DNA of 42,593 nt from an uncultured Aquimarina sp. (GTDB lineage Bacteria; Bacteroidota; Bacteroidia; Flavobacteriales; Flavobacteriaceae), in the NCBI GenBank assembly GCA_947492105.1, contig CANLMN010000034.1:1-42593 (forward strand), written 5' to 3'. This document shows, piece after piece, positions 9,422 through 17,588 of the stretch. Made by a program: the position numbers and the translations under genes. The notes below the pieces were generated by a model. The model had not been told where the DNA came from. It worked only from the letters and a program-made list of their open reading frames with translations, and did not search any database. Each line of letters begins with the position of its first letter. Within the stretch, counting starts at the first letter, position 1.

Positions 9422-9790
9422 ATTTTTGCAAAAGAATAATTTGTGAATGGCTGCTAAGTATTACTATTAAGGTGATTTGCTGTTGTTTTTGTTTGTAGCA
9501 AGTGATTTAGCTCCTTGTTCTGTTGCTTTGTGCGATAAATCCTAGAGAATCTGTTTGCTAGAAAGAAGTGATAGCCACCTGTAAAATGGCCAAAGAGTAA
9601 TCAAGGTGGGCGAGTATTAAGATTTTAAATGATGCAATTATTGTGTTTGTAAATTGTTTTTTAGTTTTCTTGCTGTATCATGAAATGATGGTGTATTGGA
9701 GGTTCGTATTTTTTAAAAGCATAAAATAGTAGTTTGTTTTTTGAATAAATTTAATCTAAAAAAGAAGGACCTAGATTGAAGGACTTTTTT
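9422..9790. other. Gene-free stretch upstream of metK
   Basis: No convincing reading frame on either strand. The only structure I see is an inverted repeat CCACCT (9575-9580) / AGGTGG (9604-9609) around a 23-nt loop. The reason for this unusually long gap before metK is not apparent. Confidence 0.5.
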
Positions 9791-9798
9791 TACCTTTG
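9791..9798 (+). promoter_or_regulatory. metK promoter -7 element
   Basis: TACCTTTG is a perfect TAnnTTTG box. The upstream half is weak: the nearest TTG (9776-9778) is only 12 nt away. Transcription from here gives a leader of about 155 nt before the metK ATG. Confidence 0.55.
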
Positions 9799-9835
9799 CT
9801 TAATTCGAAAAAAAATAAAAAAAAAGGGAAAAATT

Positions 9836-9935
9836 TGACTGATTGCGACCCTTGGTGTAGCACTACTAAAATTTATTTAGTGTGTTGAAGCACAGAAATG
9901 CTAAAACAGTGTACTCCAGATAGCAGTCATTTTTT
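9836..9935 (+). promoter_or_regulatory. Folded metK leader, candidate riboswitch or attenuator
   Basis: TGACTG (9836-9841) pairs with CAGTCA (9924-9929) to close an 80-nt multibranch region and is followed at once by six Ts. Inside are a hairpin CAC.ACTAAA / TTTAGTGTG (9861-9884, one bulged T) and a hairpin AGCA / TGCT (9889-9902); TAGCA at 9858 could alternatively pair with TGCTA at 9899. A closing helix followed by a T tract is the layout of a transcription-attenuating leader. It does not match the SAM-I layout seen before metX, nor SAM-II as I know it. Function is inference from position and fold. Confidence 0.4.
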
Positions 9936-9961
9936 ACGTACAAAACATAATATAACGCTAT

Positions 9962-11215
9962 ATGGCATATTTATTTACTTCAGAAAGTGTTTCTGAAGGA
10001 CATCCGGATAAGGTAGCTGATCAGATTAGTGATGCGCTTTTAGATAACTTTCTTGCTTTTGATTCAGAATCCAAAGTAGCTTGTGAGACATTAGTAACTA
10101 CGGGACAAGTGGTGCTTGCTGGAGAAGTGAAATCAAAGACATACCTCGATGTGCAGAATATCGCTAGAGAAGTAATTAATACTATTGGGTATACAAAAGG
10201 AGCGTATCAATTTAGTGGGGATTCTTGCGGGGTTATTTCATTGATACATGAACAATCGCAAGATATTAATCAAGGTGTAGATCGTGAAACCAAAGAAGAG
10301 CAAGGGGCTGGAGATCAGGGTATGATGTTCGGTTATGCTACTAATGAGACAGCGAATTATATGCCGTTGGCGTTGGATATTTCTCATAAGATTTTAATAG
10401 AATTAGCGGCCTTGCGTAGAGAGGGAACAGAGATTCCTTATTTACGTCCAGATGCCAAAAGTCAGGTAACAATAGAATATAGTGATGATAACGTTCCGCA
10501 GCGAATTGTGGCTATAGTGGTTTCAACACAGCATGATGATTTTGATGAAGATGATGCGATGTTAGCCAAAATTAAGAAGGATATTGTGACTATTTTGATG
10601 CCTAGAGTTGTGGCACAATTCCCAGAACATGTACAACAATTGTTTAATGATGCTATAGTGTACCATATCAATCCAACTGGCAAATTTGTGATAGGTGGAC
10701 CACATGGTGATACGGGGCTTACAGGTCGTAAGATTATTGTCGATACATATGGTGGAAAAGGAGCGCACGGAGGTGGAGCTTTCTCTGGTAAAGATCCAAG
10801 TAAAGTAGACCGTTCTGCTGCATATGCTTCTAGACATATTGCAAAAAATCTTGTTGCTGCAGGAGTAGCATCAGAAGTTTTGGTCCAGGTGTCCTATGCG
10901 ATCGGAGTAGTTGAACCAACATCAATCTTTGTTGATACTTATGGGACAAGCACTCTTGGATTGACAGATGGTCAAATAGCGGCTAAGGTTGCGACGATAT
11001 TTGATATGCGTCCAGCTGCAATAGAGGAACGTCTTAAGTTGCGAAACCCAATATATTTAGAAACTGCAGCTTATGGACATATGGGAAAAAATCCAAAGAC
11101 AGTTACCAAGGTTTTTGAAAGTCCTTACTCTGGTCGTGTAGAGAAAGAAGTAGAGTTGTTTACTTGGGAAAAATTAGATTACGTAGCTCAAGTTCAAGAA
11201 GCTTTTAAATTATAG
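9962..11215 (+). CDS. metK: S-adenosylmethionine synthetase
   Basis: MetK makes S-adenosylmethionine from methionine and ATP in the cytoplasm. The 417-residue protein has [18 protein letters not shown] (11-28) with the ATP-contacting His, the hexapeptide GAGDQG (115-120), [20 protein letters not shown] (246-265) and the P-loop-like [19 protein letters not shown] (270-288), so all three family domains are complete. It is slightly longer than E. coli MetK (about 384) because of an acidic insert around 185-200. It begins after an unusually long structured leader and is followed by a terminator and the SAM-I riboswitch of metX, so the product of this gene is the ligand of the next regulatory RNA. 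Confidence 0.97.
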   Translation: MAYLFTSESVSEGHPDKVADQISDALLDNFLAFDSESKVACETLVTTGQVVLAGEVKSKTYLDVQNIAREVINTIGYTKGAYQFSGDSCGVISLIHEQSQDINQGVDRETKEEQGAGDQGMMFGYATNETANYMPLALDISHKILIELAALRREGTEIPYLRPDAKSQVTIEYSDDNVPQRIVAIVVSTQHDDFDEDDAMLAKIKKDIVTILMPRVVAQFPEHVQQLFNDAIVYHINPTGKFVIGGPHGDTGLTGRKIIVDTYGGKGAHGGGAFSGKDPSKVDRSAAYASRHIAKNLVAAGVASEVLVQVSYAIGVVEPTSIFVDTYGTSTLGLTDGQIAAKVATIFDMRPAAIEERLKLRNPIYLETAAYGHMGKNPKTVTKVFESPYSGRVEKEVELFTWEKLDYVAQVQEAFKL

Positions 11216-11224
11216 TGAACCATA

Positions 11225-11262
11225 TAGGGTAGTTTTTTTATGAAAAAAGCTGCCCTACTTTA
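11225..11262 (+). terminator. Hairpin terminator after metK
   Basis: TAGGGTAGT (11225-11233) pairs with GCTGCCCTA (11249-11257, two G-U pairs) and the stem is extended by Ts on the 5' arm against As on the 3' arm. Only a short T run follows, so termination may be partial. Confidence 0.55.
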
Positions 11263-11308
11263 AAAAATAATGGTACTTTTACCCCACGTTTCATAAACAT
11301 TATTGATT

Positions 11309-11431
11309 AGTTATCCAGAAAGGCGGAGGGAATAGACCCTATGAAGCCTTAGCAACCCTTGGTAATTCTGATGACCTTGTCAGGATCTAAGAAGGTGCTA
11401 AATTCTATTCGTTCATACGAAATAGATAACT
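11309..11431 (+). promoter_or_regulatory. SAM-I (S-box) riboswitch upstream of metX
   Basis: The S-box consensus is intact: ATCCAGAAAGGCGGAGGGA (11313-11331), GACCCTATGAAGCCT, AGCAACCC, then AAGGTGCTAAATTC and closing GATAACT. P1 is AGTTATC (11309-11315) with GATAACT (11425-11431). By family knowledge it binds S-adenosylmethionine and turns off the downstream sulfur genes. A possible promoter box TACTTTTA (11274-11281, one base off TAnnTTTG) lies just upstream. A second copy of GATAACT lies at 11470-11476, before the start codon, and could compete for the same 5' P1 strand. Confidence 0.94.
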
Positions 11432-11501
11432 CACGAGTCGCTACACTTTTGTACACTTCGCATTCTGCCGATAACTTATTTAGAAAAAAACAACAACATT
11501 T

Positions 11502-12479
11502 TTGGTAGCACGTTTATCATATATAACAATAGAGGATTTTGTAACTGTATCTGGAGAGAAATGTAGTGCAATTCCGTTATCATATCAGGTATTTGGTCTG
11601 CCATTACATACGGCGCCGATTGTATTGATAAATCATGCCTTAACAGGTAATTCGCAAGTTACCGGTGTTGGTGGTTGGTGGAGTCGACTGGTAGGGGACG
11701 GAAATTGTGTGGATACCCAGCGTTTTACGGTTGTAATTTTTAATGCTCCAGGAAATGGTTTTGATGGAGTAGAGGCTAATTTGACACAGGATTACAAAAA
11801 ATTTATAGCACGTGATATGGCTGCTATATTTGCCCAAGGATTGGAACAGCTTGATGTGTATAAGCTCTATGCGGTTGTTGGAGGGTCTCTAGGTGGTGGT
11901 ATTGCCTGGGAGATGGCAGCTTTGTGTCCAGACCTCATTGAAAATTTGATTCCTGTGGCAACAGATTGGAAATCGTCTGACTGGCTTAGGGCCAATTGTT
12001 TGATTCAAGAACGAATCTTATTGAATTCTAATGATCCAATACATGATGCTCGATTGCATGCTATGTTAATCTATCGGACAGCAGAATCTTTCAAATTGAA
12101 ATTTAATAGAAGTGTTAATGAAGAACTAGGGGTTTATAACATAGAAAGTTGGTTGTTGCATCATGGAAAAAAATTAAAAGAACGTTTTGCACTAGAAGCT
12201 TACAAATCACTGAATCATGTATTGGCAAATATTGATATTACAAAAGGAAGAGGGAGTTTTAAGGAAGTAGCAAAGACTATAAAAGCAAAAATTCATATTA
12301 TCAGCGTAGATACGGATACCTTTTTTACAGCTTCAGAGAATATGGCAACTGTCACAGAACTGAGAGAAATTGGACACGATGTAACTTATGGAGTGATTCA
12401 TTCAGTGCATGGACATGATGCATTTTTGATAGAATATGAGCAATTAACAAATTTATTAGCACCAGTATTTACTAACTAA
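11502..12479 (+). CDS. metX: Homoserine O-acetyltransferase
   Basis: MetX transfers an acetyl group from acetyl-CoA to homoserine, making O-acetylhomoserine for sulfide fixation. The alpha/beta-hydrolase hallmarks are present: INHALTGNSQV with GGWW (43-60), the nucleophile elbow GGSLGGG with Ser129, then VPVATDWKSSDW-like PVATDWKSSDW, and a C-terminal Asp in ISVDTDTFF and catalytic His in HSVHGHDAF. At 325 residues it is at the short end of the family. The start is TTG 11502: an in-frame TAG at 11481 limits extension, no ATG precedes the conserved region, and the alignment of the N-terminus to MetX needs about these residues. It is the first gene under the SAM-I riboswitch and leads an OsmC-family gene and metZ. 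Acetyl versus succinyl specificity is taken from the family. Confidence 0.88.
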   Translation: MVARLSYITIEDFVTVSGEKCSAIPLSYQVFGLPLHTAPIVLINHALTGNSQVTGVGGWWSRLVGDGNCVDTQRFTVVIFNAPGNGFDGVEANLTQDYKKFIARDMAAIFAQGLEQLDVYKLYAVVGGSLGGGIAWEMAALCPDLIENLIPVATDWKSSDWLRANCLIQERILLNSNDPIHDARLHAMLIYRTAESFKLKFNRSVNEELGVYNIESWLLHHGKKLKERFALEAYKSLNHVLANIDITKGRGSFKEVAKTIKAKIHIISVDTDTFFTASENMATVTELREIGHDVTYGVIHSVHGHDAFLIEYEQLTNLLAPVFTN

Positions 12480-12495
12480 AAAAAAGAAGATACAG

Positions 12496-12927
12496 ATGAA
12501 AGTAGTACTAGATAGAGTGAATGAAGCATTCCATTTTCAAGTAAAAAATGAACGTGGATATGTGGTAGATTTAGATAAAAGGGCTGAGCAAGGTGGAAAT
12601 GATCTTGGTGCTAGTCCTATGGAGTTGCTCTTGATGGGCGTAGCTGGATGTAGTGCTATCGATATGATTTCGATACTTCAAAAACAACGACAAGAGGTGT
12701 TGACCTATCGTACAGAAGTAACGGGTGATCGCCAAAAAGAAGGAGAAGCTACACCTTTCAAAAAGATACATTGTACTGTGTATTTGGAAGGAGAAATAGT
12801 TCCAGAAAAAGCGCTGAAAGCAGCTAAATTATCTTTTGAGAAATATTGTTCGGTTTCCAAAACTTTGGAGCCAACGGCTACTGTGACGTATAGTGTAGTG
12901 GTAAATGATAAAGAAGTAACGATATGA
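12496..12927 (+). CDS. OsmC-family protein
   Basis: A 143-residue OsmC/Ohr-type protein. The two reactive cysteines of the family are present, Cys52 in MGVAGCSAIDM and Cys118 in FEKYCSVSKTL, with the preceding GASPMELLL helix. Such proteins are small thiol peroxidases acting on organic hydroperoxides, or carriers of related thiol chemistry. Its placement between metX (16 nt upstream) and metZ (4-nt ATGA overlap) under the SAM riboswitch is more informative than the fold: it suggests a role tied to sulfide or homocysteine metabolism, perhaps protecting a sulfur intermediate. That last point is inference. Confidence 0.88.
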   Translation: MKVVLDRVNEAFHFQVKNERGYVVDLDKRAEQGGNDLGASPMELLLMGVAGCSAIDMISILQKQRQEVLTYRTEVTGDRQKEGEATPFKKIHCTVYLEGEIVPEKALKAAKLSFEKYCSVSKTLEPTATVTYSVVVNDKEVTI

Positions 12928-14087
12928 GTAAGAATTTTGAAACAACAGCAATACGTGATCAATTAACTAGAACTGAGAATATGGAGCATTCGGTTCCATT
13001 GTATCTTACTTCTGGGTTTGTTTTTGAAGATGCAGAAGAAATGCGTGCTTCTTTTGCAGAAGAAAAACAAAGAGATTTGTATAGTCGTTATAGTAACCCC
13101 AATACAAATGAGTTCGTGTCCAAAATCTGTAAGCTCGAAGGGGCAGAAGATGGTTTTGCGTTTGCAACTGGAATGGCTGCAGTTTATTCGACATTTGCAG
13201 CGTTGTTGGATGCAGGAGATCATATAGTTTCCTGTAGATCTGTATTTGGAGCTACGCATGGGCTGTTTACAAAGTATTTTCCCAAATGGAATATAGAAAC
13301 AAGTTACTTCAAAATTGATGCGGTAACGGAAGTAGAAAAACTGATTCAACCAAACACAAAATTTATCTATGCAGAGTCGCCGACAAATCCGGGAGTGGAT
13401 GTGTTGGATTTGGAGTTGTTGAGTCGTATCGCTAAAAAACATAATATTTTGTTGATTATCGATAATTGTTTTGCCACACCGTATTTGCAAAATCCAATCA
13501 AGTTTGGTGCAGATTTAGTAATTCATTCTGCTACCAAATTAATTGATGGACAAGGGAGAGTTTTAGGGGGAGTCACCGTAGGTAAAAAAGAATTAATTAG
13601 GGAGATTTATCTTTTTTCTCGACTCACCGGTCCTGCAATGTCACCGTTTAATGCTTGGGTGTTGTCCAAAAGTTTAGAAACCTTAGCTGTTCGAGCAGAT
13701 CGACAGTGTGAGAATGCACTAAAGTTGGCAGAGTTTTTAGAAGGACATCCCAAAGTGAATTTGGTTAAGTATCCATTCTTGAAATCTCACCCGCAATACG
13801 AAATAGCCAAAAAACAAATGCGTGCTGGTGGTACCATTGTAGCATTTGAAGTAAAAGGAGGCACAGATGCCGGGAGAAAGTTTTTTGATAGTATCAAGAT
13901 GTGTTCCTTGTCTGCAAATTTGGGAGATTCGAGAACTATAGTAACCCATCCTACATCAACTACACATGCCAAGCTAGGAACAGGGGATAAGTTAGCAGTA
14001 GGAATTACTGATGGGATGGTACGCTGTTCTGTTGGTTTGGAGCATATTGATGATATTATAGCGGATATCGATCAGGCCTTGATGTAA
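12924..14087 (+). CDS. metZ: O-acetyl/O-succinylhomoserine sulfhydrylase (PLP enzyme)
   Basis: A 387-residue Cys/Met-metabolism PLP enzyme. The cofactor lysine is Lys205 in HSATKLIDGQGR; YSRYSNPNTNEF (53-64), ATGMAAVYST (81-90) and AESPTNPGVDV (150-160) are the phosphate- and ring-binding blocks. The length and the GQGRVLGG sequence after the lysine resemble MetZ rather than the longer MetY. It would combine O-acetylhomoserine from MetX with sulfide from the sulfite reductase at 20674 to give homocysteine. It overlaps the OsmC-family gene by 4 nt (ATGA), so it is translationally coupled and under the same riboswitch. Sulfhydrylase versus cystathionine-synthase activity cannot be settled by eye; the MetX partner and nearby sulfide pathway favour sulfhydrylase. 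Confidence 0.87.
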   Translation: MSKNFETTAIRDQLTRTENMEHSVPLYLTSGFVFEDAEEMRASFAEEKQRDLYSRYSNPNTNEFVSKICKLEGAEDGFAFATGMAAVYSTFAALLDAGDHIVSCRSVFGATHGLFTKYFPKWNIETSYFKIDAVTEVEKLIQPNTKFIYAESPTNPGVDVLDLELLSRIAKKHNILLIIDNCFATPYLQNPIKFGADLVIHSATKLIDGQGRVLGGVTVGKKELIREIYLFSRLTGPAMSPFNAWVLSKSLETLAVRADRQCENALKLAEFLEGHPKVNLVKYPFLKSHPQYEIAKKQMRAGGTIVAFEVKGGTDAGRKFFDSIKMCSLSANLGDSRTIVTHPTSTTHAKLGTGDKLAVGITDGMVRCSVGLEHIDDIIADIDQALM

Positions 14088-14270
14088 AATGATATGATGA
14101 TAGTTGAGTTTTGAATTTGCTGCAAAAAAAACTACCTGCAAAAAGATCATTTTGTCTTGTCAAACCCAAACGTAGATTCGAATGAGTGTTTGTAGTGTGC
14201 TTTTTTTATGTCGATTAAGATATGTAATGCCGTATGAATATTCATGACGTTGTTGTTAAAATGCTTTAAT

Positions 14271-14309
14271 TATACTATCATTTAAAAAAAAAACAATTAC
14301 AGTCTAATA
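14271..14309 (-). repeat. Family A repeat, isolated right end
   Basis: ATACTATCATTTAAAAAAAA then ACAATTACAGTCTAATAA is the reverse-strand right end of family A (consensus ATACCATTTAAAAAATAA, ATTACAGGCTAATAA). The rest of a copy is missing; a family C copy abuts directly. Confidence 0.5.
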
Positions 14310-14474
14310 ACACCATTTGACCTTTGAATTTGCTGGGACAAAATTTTCTTTTTTTTTGCCTCAGCTTCAGCATAAAAACAAATCGTAACGGAGGATGTGC
14401 TTGATGTTTCTGCTGAAGTTGAAACAAAAAATCTTAATTTTTCTTTCCGGTAAATTCAAACAACAAATGGTAGT
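14310..14474 (+). repeat. Dispersed palindromic repeat, family C, copy 1
   Basis: Begins ACACCATTTGACCTTTGAAT and ends GGTAAATTCAAAC then AACAAATGGTA, inverted repeats of each other. The interior has a long imperfect stem from GCCTCAGCTTCAGC near 14360 and GCTGAAGTTGAAAC near 14412. The second copy (26335-26497) is closely similar over its whole length and in the same orientation. Confidence 0.75.
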
Positions 14475-14513
14475 ATATTTTGACTGGGATAATTCTAGTG
14501 CTGTACCAATTTA

Positions 14514-14660
14514 GGTATATAAAATTCGTGTTAATGATACTGTTATTTTTTAAGTAGAAACACCATGATGCTATTGCATAGCCTTAGCTATGGAATATAG
14601 GAACAAGACATTTGGGTGAAAAAAGAACAAGTCGATATCCGACACTATATAACTAATAGC
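14514..14660 (+). repeat. Dispersed palindromic repeat, family B, copy 1
   Basis: Begins TACCAATTTAGGTATATAA, continues GTGTTAATGATACTG and a central hairpin GCATAGCCTTAGCTATGG, then AAGAACAAGTCGATATCC. It matches 29871-30031 along its length. Its right end runs straight into a family A copy, so the normal AAATTGGTAT end is lost. Confidence 0.7.
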
Positions 14661-14818
14661 ATTTAAAAAATAATTACAGGCTAATAATTCGGTTCTTTTT
14701 CTACGATTTTTTCGCTAAAAGAATAAATCGTAGCTAAGGCTATGCTTGGATTTTATAGCTCAAACTAGCGAAAAATATCTCAAATTGTTTTAGCCTATAA
14801 TTACATTTTAACTGGTAT
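14658..14818 (-). repeat. Dispersed palindromic repeat, family A, reverse orientation
   Basis: Begins with the inverted right end (CATTTAAAAAATAATTACAG, GCTAATAATTCGG) and ends with the inverted left end (TTTTAGCCTATAATTACA, TTTTAACTGGTAT). The interior holds a stem pairing CGATTTTTTCGCTA with TAGCGAAAAATATC. With the pieces before it, this fills 14271-14818 with repeats; no gene is visible between 14088 and 14959. Confidence 0.7.
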
Positions 14819-14959
14819 AATTTGGTGTTAGCCGTGGAGTGTGTGGATAATATTTTGGGATAGTTTGATATACGGCATTAAACGTCTTTTGATATTTGTT
14901 GGATATATGTAGTAATAGTACGCTATTGGATCTTTGAGTAAAGGGGTAGTGTGCTATCA

Positions 14960-16831
14960 CTATAGAGTATTGTTTTTTTTGATGTTTTGCTCTATGATGT
15001 TTTCACAATTATCTTTGATGGTTTTTGATGATATAGTGCTATTTTTAAAGGTAATATTTTTACAATTCTGAAAGTATAATTCTCTTTTTGTTTTGAATTT
15101 ACAGTCCTTGATCGTAAGATGAAATTTGGAACTGCTGGTTTCTTTGTTGATGTTCATAAAATAGATTCCTCGATTCAGTACATCCACTTTGTTGTTGTGT
15201 ATCACGACATTTTCTGTGGTAGCACCAAGAGAGAAATAGCCATAAGATACGGCACGCCGACTTTTGAATTCATTGTTGTGAATGGCTACATTTTTTAATC
15301 GCTTACCGATGTTTAGTCCTGTTTGAAAATCATAAACTTTGTTTTTGTAAATTTTGGCTCCTTCGCCTTGGATTGCAATACCAATTTTGTAACCAGTAAT
15401 AGTGTTATTACTGATCTCATTGTTTATGGCTTCTTCTACTCCGTTTCTGATGAAAGAATTAAATGAGACTGCTCTCGAGAAATCCATGTTCGAGGTATTA
15501 CTTCTTTCAAAAATGTTATTTCTTACGATACAGTGATTGGCGTTCAGAGAGCCAATACCATCATCAAAGAAGTTGTTTTCTGCAATTGCACGAGAGACTG
15601 TACAGAATACTAATCCAATTCTGTTTCCTGTAAATCTATTTCCTCTTATTAGTATATTGGTAAGCTTTTCATATTCTAATAATTGTTGTCGTCCGTTAAC
15701 GGTCTTTACAATTCTATACGCTTCCATGTCTATAGAAGATTTGGGCCAAGTGCCATTTGCAGCAGGGTTTCCTGGGACATCTAGTCCGGCGTTTGTAATG
15801 GAGCAGTTTTCGATTAAATAACCATCTCCATCTGTAAGGCTAATGTTGTTTCGACGAGATTGTGTAATTCTGCTGTTTTTGATAACGATATTTTTGTTGA
15901 TAATAGCATTTTTTTGTGGAGTGCCATCTGGATGTCTTATAGCGCTGGATTGGCATAGAATGCCATCTCCTGTAGAAGAGGTGATATCTACATTGTCTAC
16001 TACTGCATTCTGCACGCCCGCGATCATAATAGCGGCTCCGTACTCATGCGTGTTTCTGGGAATTCCGAGTATATCGTTTATGGGGCTGTAATCATGTTCA
16101 TAACGATCACCAATCAAATGACCACCAGAGATAGTGATATTGTAACCTAATGATGCGTGTAAAAGATAGTCGGTAAATCCATTACTCGGTTGTATTCTTA
16201 GGTAGGTGTTATCAGACATTTTAAAATGTGTGTTTGATGGAATTCGGATAGAGGTTTTTGCGTTTTTTGTTTGGCTCAAGATGTTTCCAGAGACGGAAAA
16301 ATAGGCGTCAATTTGGTCTAGTTCTATGGTAGAAGCGTTGAGTTGATGCCCTGTTTTAATGGCAAGATTAATGTTTTTTCTATTTTCCAAAGCAATTTGA
16401 GTTGTTGTTTTTCCTTGAATAATTCCCCAATTCGATGGGATAATATGGAGTGTTGAGTTTTTGAGTTGCGCCTTTCCTTGGATAGAAAGTTCTTTGTTGA
16501 GGAGTTTGCTGTCAAGGATTAGGTTTTCCCCAGAAATGGTGCCGTTATAAATTTTGGCGCCTTCGGAGTAAGTAAGTGTGGTGTTTTTGGGAAGCGTTAT
16601 TTTTTTTCCTCTAAGATTGTATATACAAGTTAGTTTTAGATTCGTTTCTGGAGGTAGTTTTTCTAAGTCAAAATTGCAAGGAAATAGGTTTGTTTTAGTC
16701 TCTCCAGACAAATTGGAAGATGTTTGTGATTTAGTTTTGATTACTGTTTCAAGGGGCTCTTGAGGTTCTTCACAGCAGAAAAATAAAAAAATTAGGATAA
16801 AAAACATAGTGGAATGAACAGGTGATTTCAT
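14960..16831 (-). CDS. Exported right-handed beta-helix protein, probable lipoprotein
   Basis: A 623-residue protein with a hydrophobic N-terminus ending in Cys-Cys (MFFILIFLFFCCEEPQEP), which looks like a lipoprotein signal although the lipobox (LFFC) is unusual. The start may be ATG 16831 or the next Met at 16807. From about residue 230 there are repeated short strands of the type seen in parallel beta-helices: GDGILCQSSAIRH, NKNIVIKNSRITQSRRNNIS, YLIENCSITN, NRIGLVFCTVSRAIAENNFF, YKIGIAIQGEGAKIYKNKVY, KNVAIHNNEFKSR, ENVVIHNNKVDV. Such folds occur in pectate-lyase-like polysaccharide enzymes and in adhesins. I see no catalytic motif I can assign. It is monocistronic between the methionine and sulfate clusters, with no evident link to either. 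Confidence 0.78.
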   Translation of the reverse strand: MKSPVHSTMFFILIFLFFCCEEPQEPLETVIKTKSQTSSNLSGETKTNLFPCNFDLEKLPPETNLKLTCIYNLRGKKITLPKNTTLTYSEGAKIYNGTISGENLILDSKLLNKELSIQGKAQLKNSTLHIIPSNWGIIQGKTTTQIALENRKNINLAIKTGHQLNASTIELDQIDAYFSVSGNILSQTKNAKTSIRIPSNTHFKMSDNTYLRIQPSNGFTDYLLHASLGYNITISGGHLIGDRYEHDYSPINDILGIPRNTHEYGAAIMIAGVQNAVVDNVDITSSTGDGILCQSSAIRHPDGTPQKNAIINKNIVIKNSRITQSRRNNISLTDGDGYLIENCSITNAGLDVPGNPAANGTWPKSSIDMEAYRIVKTVNGRQQLLEYEKLTNILIRGNRFTGNRIGLVFCTVSRAIAENNFFDDGIGSLNANHCIVRNNIFERSNTSNMDFSRAVSFNSFIRNGVEEAINNEISNNTITGYKIGIAIQGEGAKIYKNKVYDFQTGLNIGKRLKNVAIHNNEFKSRRAVSYGYFSLGATTENVVIHNNKVDVLNRGIYFMNINKETSSSKFHLTIKDCKFKTKRELYFQNCKNITFKNSTISSKTIKDNCENIIEQNIKKNNTL

Positions 16832-17174
16832 GATTCTAAGATTAAAAGTTAATAAATAAATCTTAATGTCTGCTTCTGTATGGTATAGCCGTATAAGGGG
16901 GAGAGTAGTTTTTTGAGGGAATTTTCTTAATATAACTATAAATATAATGTTTTTTAAAGATGTTTATTGTGTTTAAAGGATATTTTGTTTTGATTTGTTT
17001 AAATATTTTGTAGATGTCATATTTGTATTTTTGATTGATTTTGTTGGGTTTTTGGGGTGTATTCTGCTGGTTTTTTATTTTTTTGTAGTATTTTTTGAAT
17101 TTATTATTACGTTTTATTTAGTAGGAAAAATCTTATATTTGGAGAAAATTGATATATTTTTTAGAGTAAAAAAA
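16832..17174. other. Intergenic stretch between divergent genes, no feature assigned
   Basis: Very AT-rich sequence between the beta-helix gene and the sulfate operon. An 86-codon plus-strand frame at 16995 consists almost only of F, V, I and L codons and contains the operon promoter, so I do not call it. On the minus strand, upstream of the beta-helix gene, there is TCAAAAAACTAC (around 16901-16912), resembling one flank of the ACCC-N5-GGGT elements of the 35-42 kb region but without the inverted repeat. Confidence 0.5.
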
Positions 17175-17240
17175 TTGTTTATTCTAAAAAATAGTCTACT
17201 TTTGTGTTCAATTCCTAGTAGTCCGATAGGATTAATGAAT
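17175..17240 (+). promoter_or_regulatory. Promoter and leader of the sulfate-assimilation operon
   Basis: TTG (17175-17177), 19 nt, then TACTTTTG (17197-17204) is an excellent Bacteroidota promoter. Just after the expected start site is an inverted repeat CCTA (17214-17217) / TAGG (17227-17230) with 9 nt between its arms, a plausible repressor site. The first start codon follows about 70 nt downstream of the start site. Confidence 0.72.
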
Positions 17241-17279
17241 TTTAAAGAAAAGTAGAAGCTTTGTAGGTTTCCAAATAAG

Positions 17280-17528
17280 ATGATTATAGATCAAGCAACA
17301 AATAAGACAAGTTATAAGGATGACAAGGTTTCTGAGAAGCCAGTTCGTAGCATTGCCAAGGCAGTAAGTTGGAGAGTAGTAGGTACTTTGGATACTTTGA
17401 TAGTTTCCTATTTTTTGACAGGTGAGTTAGCGTTAGCGACATCAATTGCGTCAGTAGATTTTGTGACCAAAATGATTTTATATTTTTTTCACGAGCGCGT
17501 GTGGAATGGAATCAAATGGGGACGATGA
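17280..17528 (+). CDS. DUF2061-family small membrane protein
   Basis: An 82-residue protein with a hydrophilic N-terminus and the DUF2061 core: RSIAKAVSWRVVGTLDTLIV, then FLTGELALATSIASVDFVTK and ILYFFHERVWNGIKWGR. The core contains two short hydrophobic helices separated by a loop. DUF2061 proteins have no established biochemical role; they recur at the head of sulfate-assimilation operons, which fits its position 60 nt before cysH and directly behind the operon promoter. A role in sulfate uptake or in membrane association of the pathway is speculation. Confidence 0.85.
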   Translation: MIIDQATNKTSYKDDKVSEKPVRSIAKAVSWRVVGTLDTLIVSYFLTGELALATSIASVDFVTKMILYFFHERVWNGIKWGR

Positions 17529-17588
17529 TTTGTTATTTAAGGTAGTCTTTACGACTAATGTATATCAATTTGAAATAAAAGTTTAAAA

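Noticed and set aside
16895-16915. Possible fourth ACCC-N5-GGGT site upstream of the beta-helix gene
   Set aside because: Only the AAAAACTAC flank is similar; the inverted repeat is missing and no TAnnTTTG box lies 23-24 nt away on the minus strand.
16995-17255. 86-codon plus-strand frame
   Set aside because: It consists mostly of Phe/Val/Ile/Leu from a T-rich stretch and contains the operon promoter at 17175-17204.
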